Positions 11,373-24,505 of a stretch of DNA of 64,000 nt are shown here, one piece after another (positions within the stretch are counted from its first letter, which is position 1; each line of letters starts with the position of its first letter). The position numbers and the translations under genes were made by a program. Below the pieces are notes generated by a model. That model searched no databases, was not told where the DNA came from, and saw nothing but the letters and a program-made list of their open reading frames with translations. Origin of the DNA: Cavenderia fasciculata (taxonomy: Eukaryota; Evosea; Eumycetozoa; Acytosteliales; Cavenderiaceae); contig NW_004457729.1 of NCBI RefSeq assembly GCF_000203815.1, positions 1,054,674 to 1,118,673 of the forward strand, in the 5' to 3' direction.

Positions 11373-12343
11373 GTTGTTTGTTTGTTGATATCAATTAGAC
11401 AATCGTCGTCGTCGAAAAAAATAAAATAATATGTATCACTTTGATTGATTGGTATATATATCGGTTGATTGAATGATGATCGATCGATCTCGATACCAAT
11501 ACCACCCACTCTACTTTTAAATTATTATTATTATCTAACTTTTTGATATTATATTATCTCTCTACTCTTCAATCTATTTTTGTGATATTGTGTGGAGTTT
11601 GTTGAGAGAAAGGGGAACTTGAGATAGATGGTGAGGGATGAGAAACTAGTTGTTGTTATATTTATTATTATTTTATTCTATTCAATTGTTATTATTATTC
11701 CTATCTATTATTTTTTCTATCTCTCTCTATGTTCTCTCTCTTTCTTTCTTTGCTGTCAATAACAACAATAAACAAACTTCCCCATACACCATTCGTGGTT
11801 TGAAGAGAGGGATTTTTGCAGAGGTCCTCCCCATAAAAAACAGGCTTTCCTTTTGAGTGCATAGATATTTTTTGAGACAGCTGATCCGATTGTGATCTTT
11901 TGAGGTGATTCCTTCGAACGACGTTTTTTTCCTTTGGCAATCACACAACAAAGAATAATTTTTTAATCGTTGAACCTTCGATTAACATCGCGATGAATAC
12001 TTGAATCAAACCCTTGTTATTTTCTTTTTTGGTAATTATCATTCCTTCCACTCTACTTTTTGATTATTGTAGCCTGAATGAAATAAACTATCTATATCTA
12101 ACCATCTAGATATTCACACAATCGATACAGTTTAAAGATTTTATAAAAGTCAAGATAAATACAAGTAAACAAATATAACAAGATAATTGTAAACAAACAA
12201 ATAAAAAAATGAACGAAAGTTATTTTCAAACACATTTTTGATGTTGGTGGTCCGTTTTTAATTTAAAAATATATTAAAACCAAATCACATATTTATTATT
12301 ATCATTTTTAGTTGGTAGCTAGTGAGTGATGAAGTATTGAAGA
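11373..12343. other. 970-bp divergent intergenic region with a structured-looking core
   Basis: This spacer separates the VPS9 and ALG1 genes, which read away from each other. Most is AT-rich simple sequence with TTATTATT and TCTCTC tracts. Between about 11771 and 11955 the base composition changes: less AT, few repeats, and no stop codon for 180 bases or more in several frames at once. That core is discussed as a candidate noncoding RNA. No conserved protein is encoded there as far as I can tell. Confidence 0.5.
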
Positions 12344-13852
12344 ATGAAAGATAATAATAATAAGAATAATAATAAGAATAAGAATATAAAGAAAGGAAAA
12401 GATAGTAAATCATCAATCAATGGAGTAGCAGTAGTTGTATTGGGAGATATAGGACGTAGTCCTAGAATGCAATATCATGCACTATCGATTGCAAAGGCTG
12501 ATGAGACTAGAAACCGTGTATCTTTTATCGGTTACAACGAGTCTATTCCACACCCTCTAGTGCGTCAACAATCAAACATCACCATCAGACCACTCAAACC
12601 GTTCCCAGCCATCCGTAACAGCAAGTTGCTGTGGCCTATCCTAGCAGTGTGCAAGGTTCTCTTTCAAATCTTTCAACTCTTATATGTACTCTTATTCCTC
12701 GTACCAAAGCCACTCAATACAGTGCTCGTACAATCACCACCTGCCATCCCAACTACATTTGTTCTTCAGATTGTATGTTGGCTGCGTGGTGCCAAACTAA
12801 TCATCGATTGGCATAACCTCGGTTACACAATCCTTCAACTTTCAACTAGAAAACCTGTTACTCATCCTATCATTAAATTGGCTAAATTGTTTGTATCAAA
12901 AGAGAAATGATAAAGAAGACATATAACTAATACTATATTTACTGCAGTATTGAAAGATATTTTGGTAGAAAAGCATATGCTCATTTATTTGTAACTGAAA
13001 CAATGAAAGATGAATTATCAAAGGATTGGAAATTAGAGTAAATAATAATAATAATAAGAAAAGAGTGACAAACAAAGAGAACTTAATTATTTACATTATA
13101 TTTGTTATGTTTGTTTTAGAGGACAAAAATTTGTATTACATGATAAACCAGCACCAATATTTAAAGCATTGGAAAAGGAAGAAAGATTATCATTTTTGGG
13201 ACACTTTGAAAGTAAATATGCATCAAGTATATCATCGGAAACTAGCAAGTTTTTGAGACTTGCAAGAGAAGGAAAGGCAGCTATTGGTATATCATCAACT
13301 AGTTATACACCCGATGAAGACTTTGGTATTTTATTGAGTGCACTTCATAGCTACGATCTAAAGACAACACCACTACCAGGTGTAAAGGTGACATTACCAA
13401 AACTACTCTTTTTCATCACTGGAAAGGGACCAGATCAACAAATGTACATTGAAGTGCTCAAGAAACTCAAACTCATCAATACCAACGTATGCATGGTTTG
13501 GTTAGACTCTGAAGACTATCCCAAATTGTTGGCATGTGCCGATGTGGGTGTATCTTTGCACAAATCATCGTCTGGTATTGATTTACCAATGAAGGTGGTT
13601 GATATGTTTGGTTGTTGTGTACCTGCATTGGCACTTGAATTCAAGTGTATACATGAATTGGTAAAGGACAATGTCAATGGTTTCACCTTTAAAGATTATA
13701 AAGAATTGGAAGGATTGTTTGCAAAAACCCTCACAGATTATCCCAATCCACATCATCTCAATAGATTACGTCAAAATCTAATCGACGCAAGACCAAATAA
13801 TACTTGGGAAATTGAATGGGAAACTATTAAACCTTTATTTTTAATAAATTAA
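12344..13852 (+). CDS. alg1: ALG1 chitobiosyldiphosphodolichol beta-1,4-mannosyltransferase
   Basis: Three exons: 12344..12888, 12948..13037 and 13120..13852, giving 455 residues. ALG1 adds the first mannose to GlcNAc2-PP-dolichol on the cytosolic face of the ER. Family landmarks are VVVLGDIGRSPRMQYHALSI, VQSPPAIPTTFVLQ, GAKLIIDWHNLGYTIL, the intron-spanning FIERYFGRKAYAHLFVTETM, ISSTSYTPDEDFGILL, FFITGKGPDQ, and VGVSLHKSSSGIDLPMKVVDMFGCC (nucleotide-sugar site of GT33/GT4 enzymes). A hydrophobic stretch at about residues 95-123 is the expected membrane anchor region. The N-terminus has an Asn/Lys-rich extension. The first donor was placed at GTTTGT (12889), because this restores the conserved KFIERYFGRKA; an alternative GTATCA donor four bases on breaks the frame. 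Convergent with ZNF598, only 64 bases away. Confidence 0.94.
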
Positions 13853-13916
13853 ATTAAATTAGATAGAGATAGATAACTTTTAATTTCTTTCTTTTTAATT
13901 TGATTTAATTATTTCT

Positions 13917-14375
13917 TTAATTCTTGTTATATCCCAAGATAATTCTTTCTTTTTTGCCTTGTTTGACAACTCCGTATCCTTTGGGTGGCTCGACAACAGC
14001 TGCGGGGACAGAAGCAGAAGATGTCTTGGCAGCAGTCTTTTTCTTTGGTGCCATTGGAAGTGATGGGAAGTCATCATTGGTTGGTTTAACATTTGAACGT
14101 AATGGAGCTGGAGTCGATGATGAGGACGATGAAGAGGATGAGGACGAAGTATTATTCTCAACAACAAGTTTTGAAAAGTTGGTTGTAGAGGTTGGACCAG
14201 TATTGTAGAATGCACCAACACCTGGTACATAGGTAGTTGGAAGTGATGGATAATCATCATCAGAATCATCGTCGTGATGAGCAGCAGAAGTAGTTCTTCT
14301 CGATGTATTACCACTCAATGTGAAATGAGTTTGTTGTTGTGGTTTATGAGTTGTAATCTTTGATGCCATAGAGTT

Positions 14376-14414
<39 letters not shown>

Positions 14415-16725
14415 GTTATTATTACTTGGTGCTGGATGAGCTGTTAAAACATAGGGACGTGATACAACTGTACCAGTTGGACCCTTTTTAACTTGTTCCA
14501 TTACATTGGAATGGCTGTTCCAGCCAGAACCCTTCTTTTGGTCTTGTTTCTTTTTAGAGGCGGTTGGAAGTGATGGATATTGTTGCTCCATGTTCTTCAT
14601 GTAGTAGTGCAATTGCAAGAGTGAGGTACGCTTGCCCTCGTCTGGCAAGAGAGAGACGAGATCGTCAAAGATGGCAAATGCCTTTTCCTTGCCAAAGATC
14701 TTCATAAAGCTAGTATAGTATTCGTTGGCACCCAGTGTACCTTGTCTAAACTCTTGTGACATTTGCTTAAAGATGCCATAACTCTTTTCATCCAAGATAC
14801 CCTGGATTCTTTGGACGAGTTGTCGATTCTTTTCATCAATCTCTTCTTGCGACAATTGCTTTTGCTTTTCTTGTTTAAAGTCTGGATTAAATGCCTTTGG
14901 AGCAGGTGCACGAGCTGGATATCTAGTAGTTGATTGTAATCCTGGCATAACTGGGAATTCTTCATCCATATTAACTGCTGGAATTGAAGAAGTAGAAGAT
15001 GAAGAAGAACTTGTCGAAGTTGTCGATGTTGTAGAAGTAGTAGAGGTAGTTGGAATAGTTGATGATGATGAAGAGGATGATGATTGTGATTGATTACTAT
15101 TACTATTACTAGTACCAGAACCACGAGTGAAATTCATACTAATCTGGGTAGCTTGTCTAATTTGGAGTTTGGACATACCCGAGGTATTGAGATGTGTCGA
15201 TATTTCATGTTGCTTGAGAGCAACTTCATCGACAAAGACGATAAACTTTTCTTCCATACAGGTTGGATGGTTACATGGGAAATGCTCGTCGATAAAGTGA
15301 ACTCTGAGCTTGGCATAGTCTCTGTAGTATTGGTACTGGATACCCTGCTTCTCACAGATGAAACAAGTGAAATGGTTGTTTTGCAAATGGTCATAGAGAT
15401 GGTCGTCGCCGTAAAAGTATTGCGTACAAAACTTGCACACTGGATGTCCCTTTTTACCCTTTCTCACTTCTCCAGCTCCTCCATTCCATTCAATCAAATG
15501 AAGTGGAATGTATTTTGGATCATATACTTCTTGTTCTGGTAAAAATGCTTTTCTATCCTTTAAACAAATTTCACTAATTGAAAAAGATATAGAGGTGGTT
15601 AGTTTTAAAGTCTTATTCTTGTTCTTCATCTTTTTCTTATTATTCTTCATCATACCAATAAACTCTCTTGTGAGTAGTCTTTAAATGGAACTCTAATTGT
15701 TTCATAGTATTGAATGGTTCATGGTCACAGGAACGACATTGGAAATGCCAAAGTGAAGAGATACCTTGTTCGTACACTTCACTGGTAAAATAGATATTTA
15801 AATGTCTATTAAAGATTAGTTTAGATAGGTCATAATCTTTGAATTTCTTGTTTGCATCTTGTGTAAAGATAACCTTTTCCATTTCAGTCTATGTAGATAT
15901 TTGATAGATTTTGATTAATATTTGTATTAGAGTTGGTAGTTTTGTTGTTGGATTGATTTTACATACCTTGCACATACAACACTTGTATTCTTTATATAAT
16001 TCACGTTGTCTAAGAACACAAATAGAACAAGCTTCATTGTGATCACATTCACCAATAGCAAAAAAGACAACTGGTTCAATACATAGAATACAATCTACAC
16101 CGGTTGCTTCAAACCGAGATGTCTCCAAATAGGTATTTAATGCTGTATCTTGAATCATTGGAATCTTTTCAGAGAATCCTGGTGGTGCTGCTGATTTGTT
16201 GGTCTTTTCTCTAGCACCTCCACGTGGACCGTTACTGTGACTGTGACCGTGACCACCATGACCATGATCATGACCATGAGCACGATGTCCACCGTGACCA
16301 TGTCCATGACCTCTTCTAGACCCTTCCTCTTTTGGTTTAGAGTCTCCTCCTTCAGCTGCTGTTGTTGTAGTTGATGATGTACTAGTAGTTGTTGTTGTTG
16401 AAGTGGTAGAGGCTTTCTTTGGTGGTCTTGTATTTGGTTTCTTTTCTCTTGGAGTATTATTCTTCTTTTCACCATTTCCATTGTTGTTGGGTGATCCTCT
16501 TCCTCCTCCTCCCTCTTTCTTTTCACCTCCTGCTGCTGCTCCTTCTTTCTTTTCACCTGCTGGCTTTCTATTATTATTATTGTTTCTTCTATTGTTGTTG
16601 TTGTTATTCTTTTTCTCTCCACCTTCTGGTGCAGGTAGTTTATTCTCTGCCGCCGCTGCAGCGGGTGCAGCAGTAGTAGAAGTAGAGGTAGAAGTAGTAG
16701 ATGTAGATGTGGTAGTGGTAGACAT
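13917..16725 (-). CDS. znf598: ZNF598/Hel2-type RING and C2H2 ubiquitin ligase, ribosome collision sensor
   Basis: Three exons, complement(13917..15573, 15656..15888, 15967..16725), 882 residues. ZNF598/Hel2 ubiquitinates small-subunit ribosomal proteins on collided ribosomes and starts ribosome quality control. The RING finger is at about residues 205-253 (CILCIEPVVFFAIGECDH, then CSIC and CCMCK). It is followed by the family's zinc-finger array: CRSCDHEPFNTMKQLEFHLKTTH, YCEICLKDRKAFLPEQ, HPVCKFCTQYFYGDDHLYDHL, CFICEKQGIQYQYYRDYAKL and FPCNHPTCMEEKFIVF. The second intron splits the YC/EIC cysteine codon, and splicing at GTATG/TTAG restores it. The N-terminus is poly-Thr/Ser, Lys/Asn and HGHGH-rich. 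The C-terminal half has Ser, Thr and Asn runs plus short DDDDYPSLP/DDFPSLP motifs, which recur in Hel2 homologues. Confidence 0.93.
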
Positions 16726-17010
16726 TATTATTATTATATGTTAAAAGATATTGATGATTTATATATGTATATGTATATATATTATTGTTGTTAGTATGAT
16801 TGTTGTTTCGTTGTTGTTGTTGATGAGCAAACTAGTTAAACAAATCGATTTCAAACACACACTATAAAGAGAAGATAGAACAAGAATGTTGTTTTTCTCA
16901 CTTTTCATTTTATTTTTATTCATCTTTTTTTCTTGGATCAAAAGTCAACGCGACCAACAAGGTCAATCAATATATATATTGACTGATTTAAATTATTACA
17001 TATTTATTTA
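16726..17010. other. Intergenic spacer
   Basis: 285 bases between the ZNF598 start and the 3' end of the next minus-strand gene. It is AT-rich with TATATA and GTTGTTGTT tracts; nothing gene-like seen. Confidence 0.5.
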
Positions 17011-19468
17011 TTATTTATTATCATTTAATAATAATGGAAATTGAGTTTTAATATCTTCTTTAAAGTTTGGATTAATTTGGATATTTTGGAATCTATTATC
17101 GCTATTAATATTGATAGGTCGATTACTTTGAATGGATATGATAGTGTCCAAAGAAGATGTCATTAGTTTGGTAAATCTATTTGTCATTGATTCTGTGATA
17201 TTGAATAATCTATTTGATCGCATGATATGGTGGTCGATTAATTGATACAATTCCTTGAGATGTTGTTGTTGTTGGTTGTTATTCTTTTCAATCGATTCGT
17301 TGTATATTAATATTACAATTTTCCAAAATGGGCAGGCAAGCTCTGGTGACAATTCAGCTTGAGACTTTATGAGCAAACAAGAAAAGAATTTGGCATAGGC
17401 AGGTATAAGTTGTTTATAATACATTTTGGTTGCTTCTGTTTCTCCTCTTACTCCTTCCCCTTTTGCGGCTCCGTGGTAATCACATAAAATGTACCATTGA
17501 ACGAGTGCCAATCGGAGTGAATGAGCGACTTTGACGACACTGGCAGTGGTGATATCGGCTCTTAAAATATATTCCAACTTTGAATGTGCATTTGACAGTA
17601 GTACTTGCCATTGCACAGACAGCTCTTTTTGGCGATCGCCAGCAGCGACCGATGCAACTATGTACATTGTTTGTTGATTTTCGATCATTGTATCTCTGAC
17701 CGGTTCAATTCTATATTCGTTAAAGTAACCTGGCTCCCCAAAATTTTCGTTAAAAGAGTCGAGTGGCAATTCATACATGTCAATCCACTTTGTATACATC
17801 TTTTGATCGATTCGGCCACAGATGGCAATCAATTCCTGTGCGATTGGTAGTGGTACCACCTTGATAGCTTTGATCATATCTTTGATCATTTTAAACCTGC
17901 CACGACCTTGCACACCAACTCGTTCGCAAAACGTCAACTCTTGTACTGTGTATCGGTGGAATATATCTTGGTTGCGTAGTGTAGCTCCTTGTTTGGCAAC
18001 AACTATCTCTAATATGTTGGCCAGTGTTGTCGGTGTTGGTCGGTCGGTTATCGTGAACCTCTTCAACAATCCATCGAGTAGACCGTCCAAGTAGGGGACG
18101 ATGTGCTTGAACAAGGTTGGTGGTATCTTGTCAACCACACTGAAATCATTGTCTCGACAGGTTGTCTTCAAGATGATTGGTATGAAAATAGATGTATTCG
18201 AAACATCCATATCCATGATGGTCTCGAGTATCAATGGAACCAATTCTACTCTTTGGACCAATGGAACAATTAATCTCTTAAAATAATGTATAAATTGAAT
18301 GAAATACTTTTTAAAGTATCTCCAACCAACACATTTACCAATACTACTAAAATAGCTGTATGATGGGGCCAAAGATGTAAACTCAACCTTTGAGAATAGA
18401 TTCATCAAGATTGGGAATACTCTCTCGGATAGATATGGATGAGTGGTTGGATGCATCAACCTTATGACATCGAGTGAATTGGGGACCATTTTTTCATCAA
18501 ATATTTTACCAACTGATCCAAGATCCGATACTAATCGATTGACCAACACTTTTGTATCGGGATGTCGATCATGATTATGATCCCACATCTCCAAGATAAT
18601 CTGGAAAAAGAATTTAAACGGTGATACCAAGTATACTTCAGTTTGACTTTTGGCAATATGGTCGATTAGATTGACGATTCGTTGTTTAAATGCAGGTGTG
18701 CTTGTCTCTGTCAGATAAACATACAATAGACGGAGAAATTTCTTATAATTCACATTCTCCAAAAAAGGTTGCCAACATTTTTCAAGTACCTTTAATGTTA
18801 GATCTCTTTGAAATGGATCATCGCTTTCAGTTGCTTTCTTCATTTCTGGATATAATTTACCAAATTTATCTAAATAGTATTATTAAAATTAAAAATTAAA
18901 ATGAAAAGATGTTAGAGAGAGATAAATAAATGTATGCTTATATATGTATGTTTGCATGTATAATTACCCAATGAAATGATTGAATGAATGATAGAGATGA
19001 GAGCATCAGTTACTTTGGTATTATTGGTTATCCCAAGAGCAAGATTGAATAGATCAACAAGTGATATGGTATTAGCAATGACTTGGCTCCTATTAGCTAG
19101 TTTTCTTTCTATTTGGTGAATCAATTCTTGGTCAAGTAAATAGATTGATTCATTTCTAATCTAAATATAAATAGAGGATTAATATGTTGTTGTTGTTATT
19201 AATTGCATGTATACGAACGAACCATTAAACTAGTTGTTGGGTCCAAAGAGAGATGATATAACCATGATAATGTTTGGTCCCTTTGTTTGTGGATATAATC
19301 ATCTTGGTACTTTTGTTCAAATTCATTCAACACCACCACTGAACTACTACTATCGCTACGAGTACTCGTAGACTGCCTGTCATCTCTTTCTCTTTCTCTT
19401 GCTAGATTTGCAATCAAATCGATGAATGAATCCGAGGGTGATAATATAGAGAGAGAATCGACCACCAT
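17011..19468 (-). CDS. Large helical protein of unknown function, duplicate copy A
   Basis: Three exons, complement(17011..18869, 18968..19160, 19223..19468), 765 residues. I do not recognise a named family. The sequence is rich in amphipathic helices with Leu/Ile spacing typical of HEAT/armadillo-like solenoids (for example HPYLSERVFPILMNLFSKV and VPYLDGLLDGLLKRFTI). There is no signal peptide or membrane segment. The N-terminus (VVDSLSILSPSDSFIDLIAN) is followed by a charged linker with RERERDDR. A short Asn-Gln run sits near the C-terminus. The donors are GTTCGT, which is unusual, and GTAATT, and both are shared with copy B. The ATG at 19468 is preferred because it aligns with the copy B start. 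It lies head-to-tail with copy B, only 98 bases apart. Confidence 0.85.
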
Positions 19469-19566
19469 CACAAACAATTTAATTTGGGTATTGTGTGAAA
19501 ACTTTTATTATGATGAGCGAACCAAAAAAAAAGAAACAAATTATAATAATTGATCTTATTTATTTA

Positions 19567-22060
19567 TTATGTATCATTTAATAATAATGGAAATTGAATT
19601 TTAATATCTTCTTTAAAGTTTGGATTAATTTGGATATTTTGGAATCTATTATCACTATTCATATTGATAGGTTGATTACTTTGAATGGATATGATAGTGT
19701 CCAAAGAAGATGTCATTAGTTTGGTAAATCTATTTGTCATTGATTCTGTGATATTGAATAATCTATTTGATCGCATGATATGGTGGTCGATTAATTGATA
19801 CAATTCTTTGAGATGTTGTTGTTGTTGTTGTTGGTTGTTATTCTTTTCAATCGATTCGTTGTATATTAATATTACAATTTTCCAAAATGGATAGGCAAGC
19901 TCTGGTGAATCTACTTTTGGAGGTTTTAAGAGTAACCCAAAAAAGTATTTGGCATAGGCAGGTATAAGTTGTTTATAATACATTTTGGTTGCTTCTGTTT
20001 CTCCTCTTACTCCTTCCCCTTTTGCGGCTCCGTGGTAATCACATAAAATGTACCATTGAGCAACTGCCAATGGGAGTGAGTGAGTGACTTTGACGACACT
20101 GGCAGTGGTGATATCGGCTCTTAAAATATATTCCAACTTGGAATGTGCATTTGACAGTAGTACTTGTAATTGCACAGACAGCTCTTTTTGACAATCGACC
20201 GATGCAATTATATCCAAAGTGATTTGTTGATTTTCAGTCATTGTATCTCTGACCGGTTCAATTCCATATTCATTAAAGTAACTTGGGTCTCCAAAGTTTT
20301 CGTTAAAAGAGTCGAGTGGCAATTCATACATGTCAATCCACTTTGTATACATCTTTTGATCGATTCGGTCACAGATGGCAATCAATTCCCGTGCGATTGG
20401 TAGTGGTACCACCTTGATAGCTTTGATCATATCTTTGATCATTTTAAACTTGCCACGACCTTGCAAACCAACTCGTTCGCAAAACTTCAACTCTTGTACT
20501 GTGCATCGATGGAATATATCTTGGTTGCGTAGTGTAGCTCCTTGTTTAGCAACAACTACCTCTAATATGCTGGCCAGTGTTGTAGGTGTTGGTCGGTCGG
20601 TTATCGTGAACCTCTTCAACAATCCATCGAGTAGACCGTCCAAGTAGGGAACGATGTGCTTGAACAAGGTTGATGGTATCTTGTCAATCACACTGAAATC
20701 ATTGTCTCGACAGGTTGTCTTTAAGATGATTGGTATGAAAATAGATGTATTCGAAACACCCATATCCATGATGGTCTCGAGTATCAATGGAACCAATTCT
20801 ACTCTTTGGACCGATGGGACACTTAATCTCTTAAAATAATGTATAAATTGAATGAAATACTTTTTAAAGTATCTCCAACCAACACATTTACCAATACTAC
20901 TAAAATAGTTGTACAATCGGGCCATGGATGTAAACCCAATCGTTGAGAATAGATTCAACAAGATTGGGAATACTCTCTCGGATAGATATGGGTGTGTGGT
21001 TGGATGCATCAACTTTATGACATCGAGTGAATTGGGAACCTCTTTTTCTTTATCAAATATTGGACCAACTGATCCAAGATCCGATACCATTCGATTTACC
21101 AACACTTTTGGATCGGGATGTAGACGATTATAATTATGATCCCATATCTCTGAGATAATCTGGAAAAAGGAGTTAAATGGTGATGACGAGTATTGTTCAT
21201 TTTGGCATTTGACAATTTGGTCGATCAGATTAACAATTCGTTGTTTGAATTCAGACAAACTTGTCTCTGTCAGATAACCAGACAATAGATGTAGAAATTT
21301 CCTATCATACATGTCCAAAAAAGGTTGCCAACATCTTTCAAATATCCTTAATGCAGTATCTCTTTGAAATGAATCTAAATCACTTTCAGTAGTTGCTTTC
21401 TTCATCTCTGGATATAAATTACCAAATCGGGTACCTAAATCAATAGTATATTCAAATTAAAAATTAAAAATGAAAAGATGTTAGAGAGAGATAAATAAAT
21501 GAAAAGATGTTAGTGATAAGTTATAATGTTTTAGTTATATATGTATGTTTGCATGTATAATTACCCAATGAAATGATTGAATGAATGATAGAGATGAGAG
21601 CATCAGTTACTTTGGTATTATTGGTTATCCCAAGAGCAAGATTGAATAGATCAACCAGTGATATGGTATTAGCAATGACTTGGCTCCTATTAGCTAGTTT
21701 TCTTTCTATTTGGTGAATCAATTCTTGGTCAAGTAAATAGATTGATTCATCTCTAATCTAAATATATTAAAACTAAAATATTAATATCGTTGTTGTTATC
21801 AATTGATATTGGATGTATATACGAACCATTAAACTAGTTGTTGGGTCCAAAGAGAGATAATATAACCATGATAATGTTTGGTCCCTTTGTTTATTGATGT
21901 AATCATCTTGGTACTTTTGTTCAAATTCATTCACCACCACCGAACTATCGCTACTAATCATAGACTGCCTGTCATCTCTTTCTCTTTCTCTTGCTAGATT
22001 TGCAATCAAATCGATGAATGAATCTGAGGGTGATGATAAAGAGAGAGAATCGACCACCAT
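19567..22060 (-). CDS. Large helical protein of unknown function, duplicate copy B
   Basis: Three exons, complement(19567..21434, 21565..21757, 21827..22060), 764 residues. It is a paralogue of copy A with the same exon structure, splice phases and splice signals. Identity is very high in the middle (for example GKCVGWRYFKKYFIQFIHYF and KHIVPYLDGLLDGLLKRFTI) and at the C-terminus. It is much lower in patches such as SSSPFNSFFQIISEIW versus LVSPFKFFFQIILEMW, and LLLKPPKVDSPELAYPFW versus LLIKSQAELSPELACPFW. The second intron is also clearly alignable with copy A and has gained a small internal repeat of the AAATGAAAAGATGTTAG segment. The gene is divergent from ankyrin gene 1. Function unknown. 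Confidence 0.85.
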
Positions 22061-22545
22061 CAAATATTAAATAATTTATTTAATATTAAATAAATAATTG
22101 GTGGTGGTGTGAAAAGTATAAGCATAAGAGACCAAAAAAATACATACATCTTTTCTTTCTTTTATTTATTTATCTTTTAAAATAGTTTACAGAAATAAGA
22201 TGGAAGAATAAAAAGGTATCTATCTATCTATCTATAGATAAATACAAGTGACTGTATTTATCCACAATCACTGTCGATCGTTGTTGTTTTATGCTTGTAC
22301 ATTACATATGTTTATATGTTAAGAAACAAACAAGAATACTGTATGCATTAAATTATTACAACCCGAAAATGACCTTGATCCAAATCACGATGATTTGACG
22401 TGTCACAAAGTTCTACTTTGATATTTAAATTGTTGCGTCTAGTCACAGAGTCTGCTCTATGTAATGATGATTGACTATTGAGGCGAGGTTTTAAAACTAG
22501 TACACACATATAATTTTTTGTAATAATCTCATCATCATCATCATC
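22061..22545. promoter_or_regulatory. Divergent intergenic promoter region
   Basis: 485 bases between duplicate copy B and ankyrin gene 1, which are transcribed outward. It contains a TATC tetranucleotide run near 22220-22240 and an inverted ATTTAATATTAAATAAT segment next to the copy B start. No gene seen. Confidence 0.4.
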
Positions 22546-24505
22546 ATGGCACCACCAACATTTTTAACAATATTTAAAGATGTTTATCTTAGACAACAAG
22601 TATTTAGAAATGTAGAAAACATATCAAAACAAATACACATTAGTAAAGGATACAGAACATCTAGAAAAGGTAGAGATATTATCAAGTTGCTTCATCTAGA
22701 GATGATATCTACATTTGCATTGCCATGGGACTTTATCAAACACTACTTGCCACCAAGTAGTGATCAACTATTGTTAAAGAGAAGAGTACAAGTGATCAAT
22801 AGATACTGTGAACATCGTAATGCAACCTATGAAACATTTAAACAGTTGTTGGAATGGTCACCTGATTATGATCCTCTTCAACTCGACCATTACGCCGGAT
22901 GTTTCATTGCTATCATTAGAAGTGGACATGAAGATATCGTTAAACATCTCCTCACCCTCTTTCCAGACCAAATACCACTACTCAAGACTATTGATGTGGC
23001 TGCTCAACAAGGACACCTTTCATTGGTTCAATTCCTATTTACTCAACCTGGTGCCACCTACTCTGCCGATGCTCTGAACAATGCCGCAAAGAATGGTCAT
23101 CTTGAAATCGTAAAGTACCTCGTTGAACAAAAAGGTGCAAAGATTTCCGATAAAGCAATCAATTCTGCTTCTTTTGGTGGATATTTAGATATTCTCAAAG
23201 TAACTATAAAGATATATATATATATATATAGATCAAATACACTTAAAATAATAATAACTAATCAAATTTGAAATTATAGTTTTTAGATTTACATTTTAAA
23301 GGACAATGTAAAAGATCGATTACATCGGCTGCGACAAACGGACATTTGGATGTCATCAAGTATATCGATGCCAATCGACAAGATCCAACCAATGCAGATG
23401 CAATGAACCGTGCTGCTGGTGCAGGGTTTTTGGATATTGTACAATACCTACATCAAAATCATACAGAGGGTTGCACAACCGCTGCCATGGATGATGCTGC
23501 ACTTGGAGGACACTTTGAAATAGTTAAATGGTTACATGAAAATCGTAGTGAAGGTTGCAGTACCAAAGCAATGGATCACGCCGCCACTTTGGAAATTACT
23601 AAATTCCTTCATTACAATCGCACAGAAGGTTGTACAGAGCATGCAATCGTCCAAGCTGCGATCAAAGGTCGATTAGATATTATCACATTTTTAAATGATA
23701 ATAGAACTGAAGGTTGCACTCAAAAGGCTATTGACTGGGCTGCTTCAAACAATCATTTTAATGTTGTAAAGGTAAACAATTAATTATATAAAAAAAAAAA
23801 AAAAAAAGAAGAAAAAAGAAATATAGACTATTTATTTATTTATTTCCTTTTGGTTTTTAGTATTTAGGAGAAAATAGAAGTGAAGGATGTTCAAGTGCAG
23901 CAATTGAAAATATTACATATAATCAAAATGGTGATTTGGAGATGATTAAATATTTGTGTAGTCGTCTTGGTGCAACTGTCTCTAAAAATGCAATCAACTA
24001 TGCCTGTGAACACGGGAGATTGGATATTATTGAATACTTTGATCAACACTGTACACTTTCAAATGATGTTTGGACAATCAATGCTTTGGATAGAGCTGCT
24101 GGATACAGTGGCAATTTTGAAATCACAAAGTATTTGCACGAGAATCGTACCGAGGGCTGCTCTGCCTTGGCAATGGACAATGCTGCGTGGAGGGGTGACT
24201 TGGAAATGGTTAAATGGTTGCACGAGAATCGTACAGAGGGCTGTTCTACCGAAGCCATGAATCTAGCAACATCTAGAGGCAATTTAGAGGTATTGAAATG
24301 GTTACACCACAATCGTACCGAGCGTTGTACTACCAGTGCCTTGATTTGTCATCAAGACGATGTACCAGTTTGTGAAACCATCCAATACCTCTTTGACCAA
24401 AAACTAATCACAAAGAATCAAATCAAGAAATACATACAACAAGAGAATTCTTTGTATTTTGAAGTTCAAAAGTTAATCTGTGATTTTGCAAATAGTGAAG
24501 ATTAG
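22546..24505 (+). CDS. Dictyostelid ankyrin-repeat protein 1
   Basis: Three exons: 22546..23199, 23280..23771 and 23861..24505, 596 residues. After a 100-residue N-terminal region with the family signature TFALPWDFIKHYLPP come about twelve ankyrin repeats. They have the dictyostelid consensus GHLEIVKYL...NRTEGCTxxAMDxAA, giving a degenerate 27-33 residue period. Both introns are phase 0. Each interrupts a repeat just before the aromatic-Leu pair (DILK|FL and NVVK|YL), so exons join at equivalent repeat positions. Ankyrin repeats bind proteins; partners are unknown. No membrane segment is present. The C-terminus is a non-repeat QKLICDFANSED. Sister gene 900 bases downstream on the same strand. 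Confidence 0.88.
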
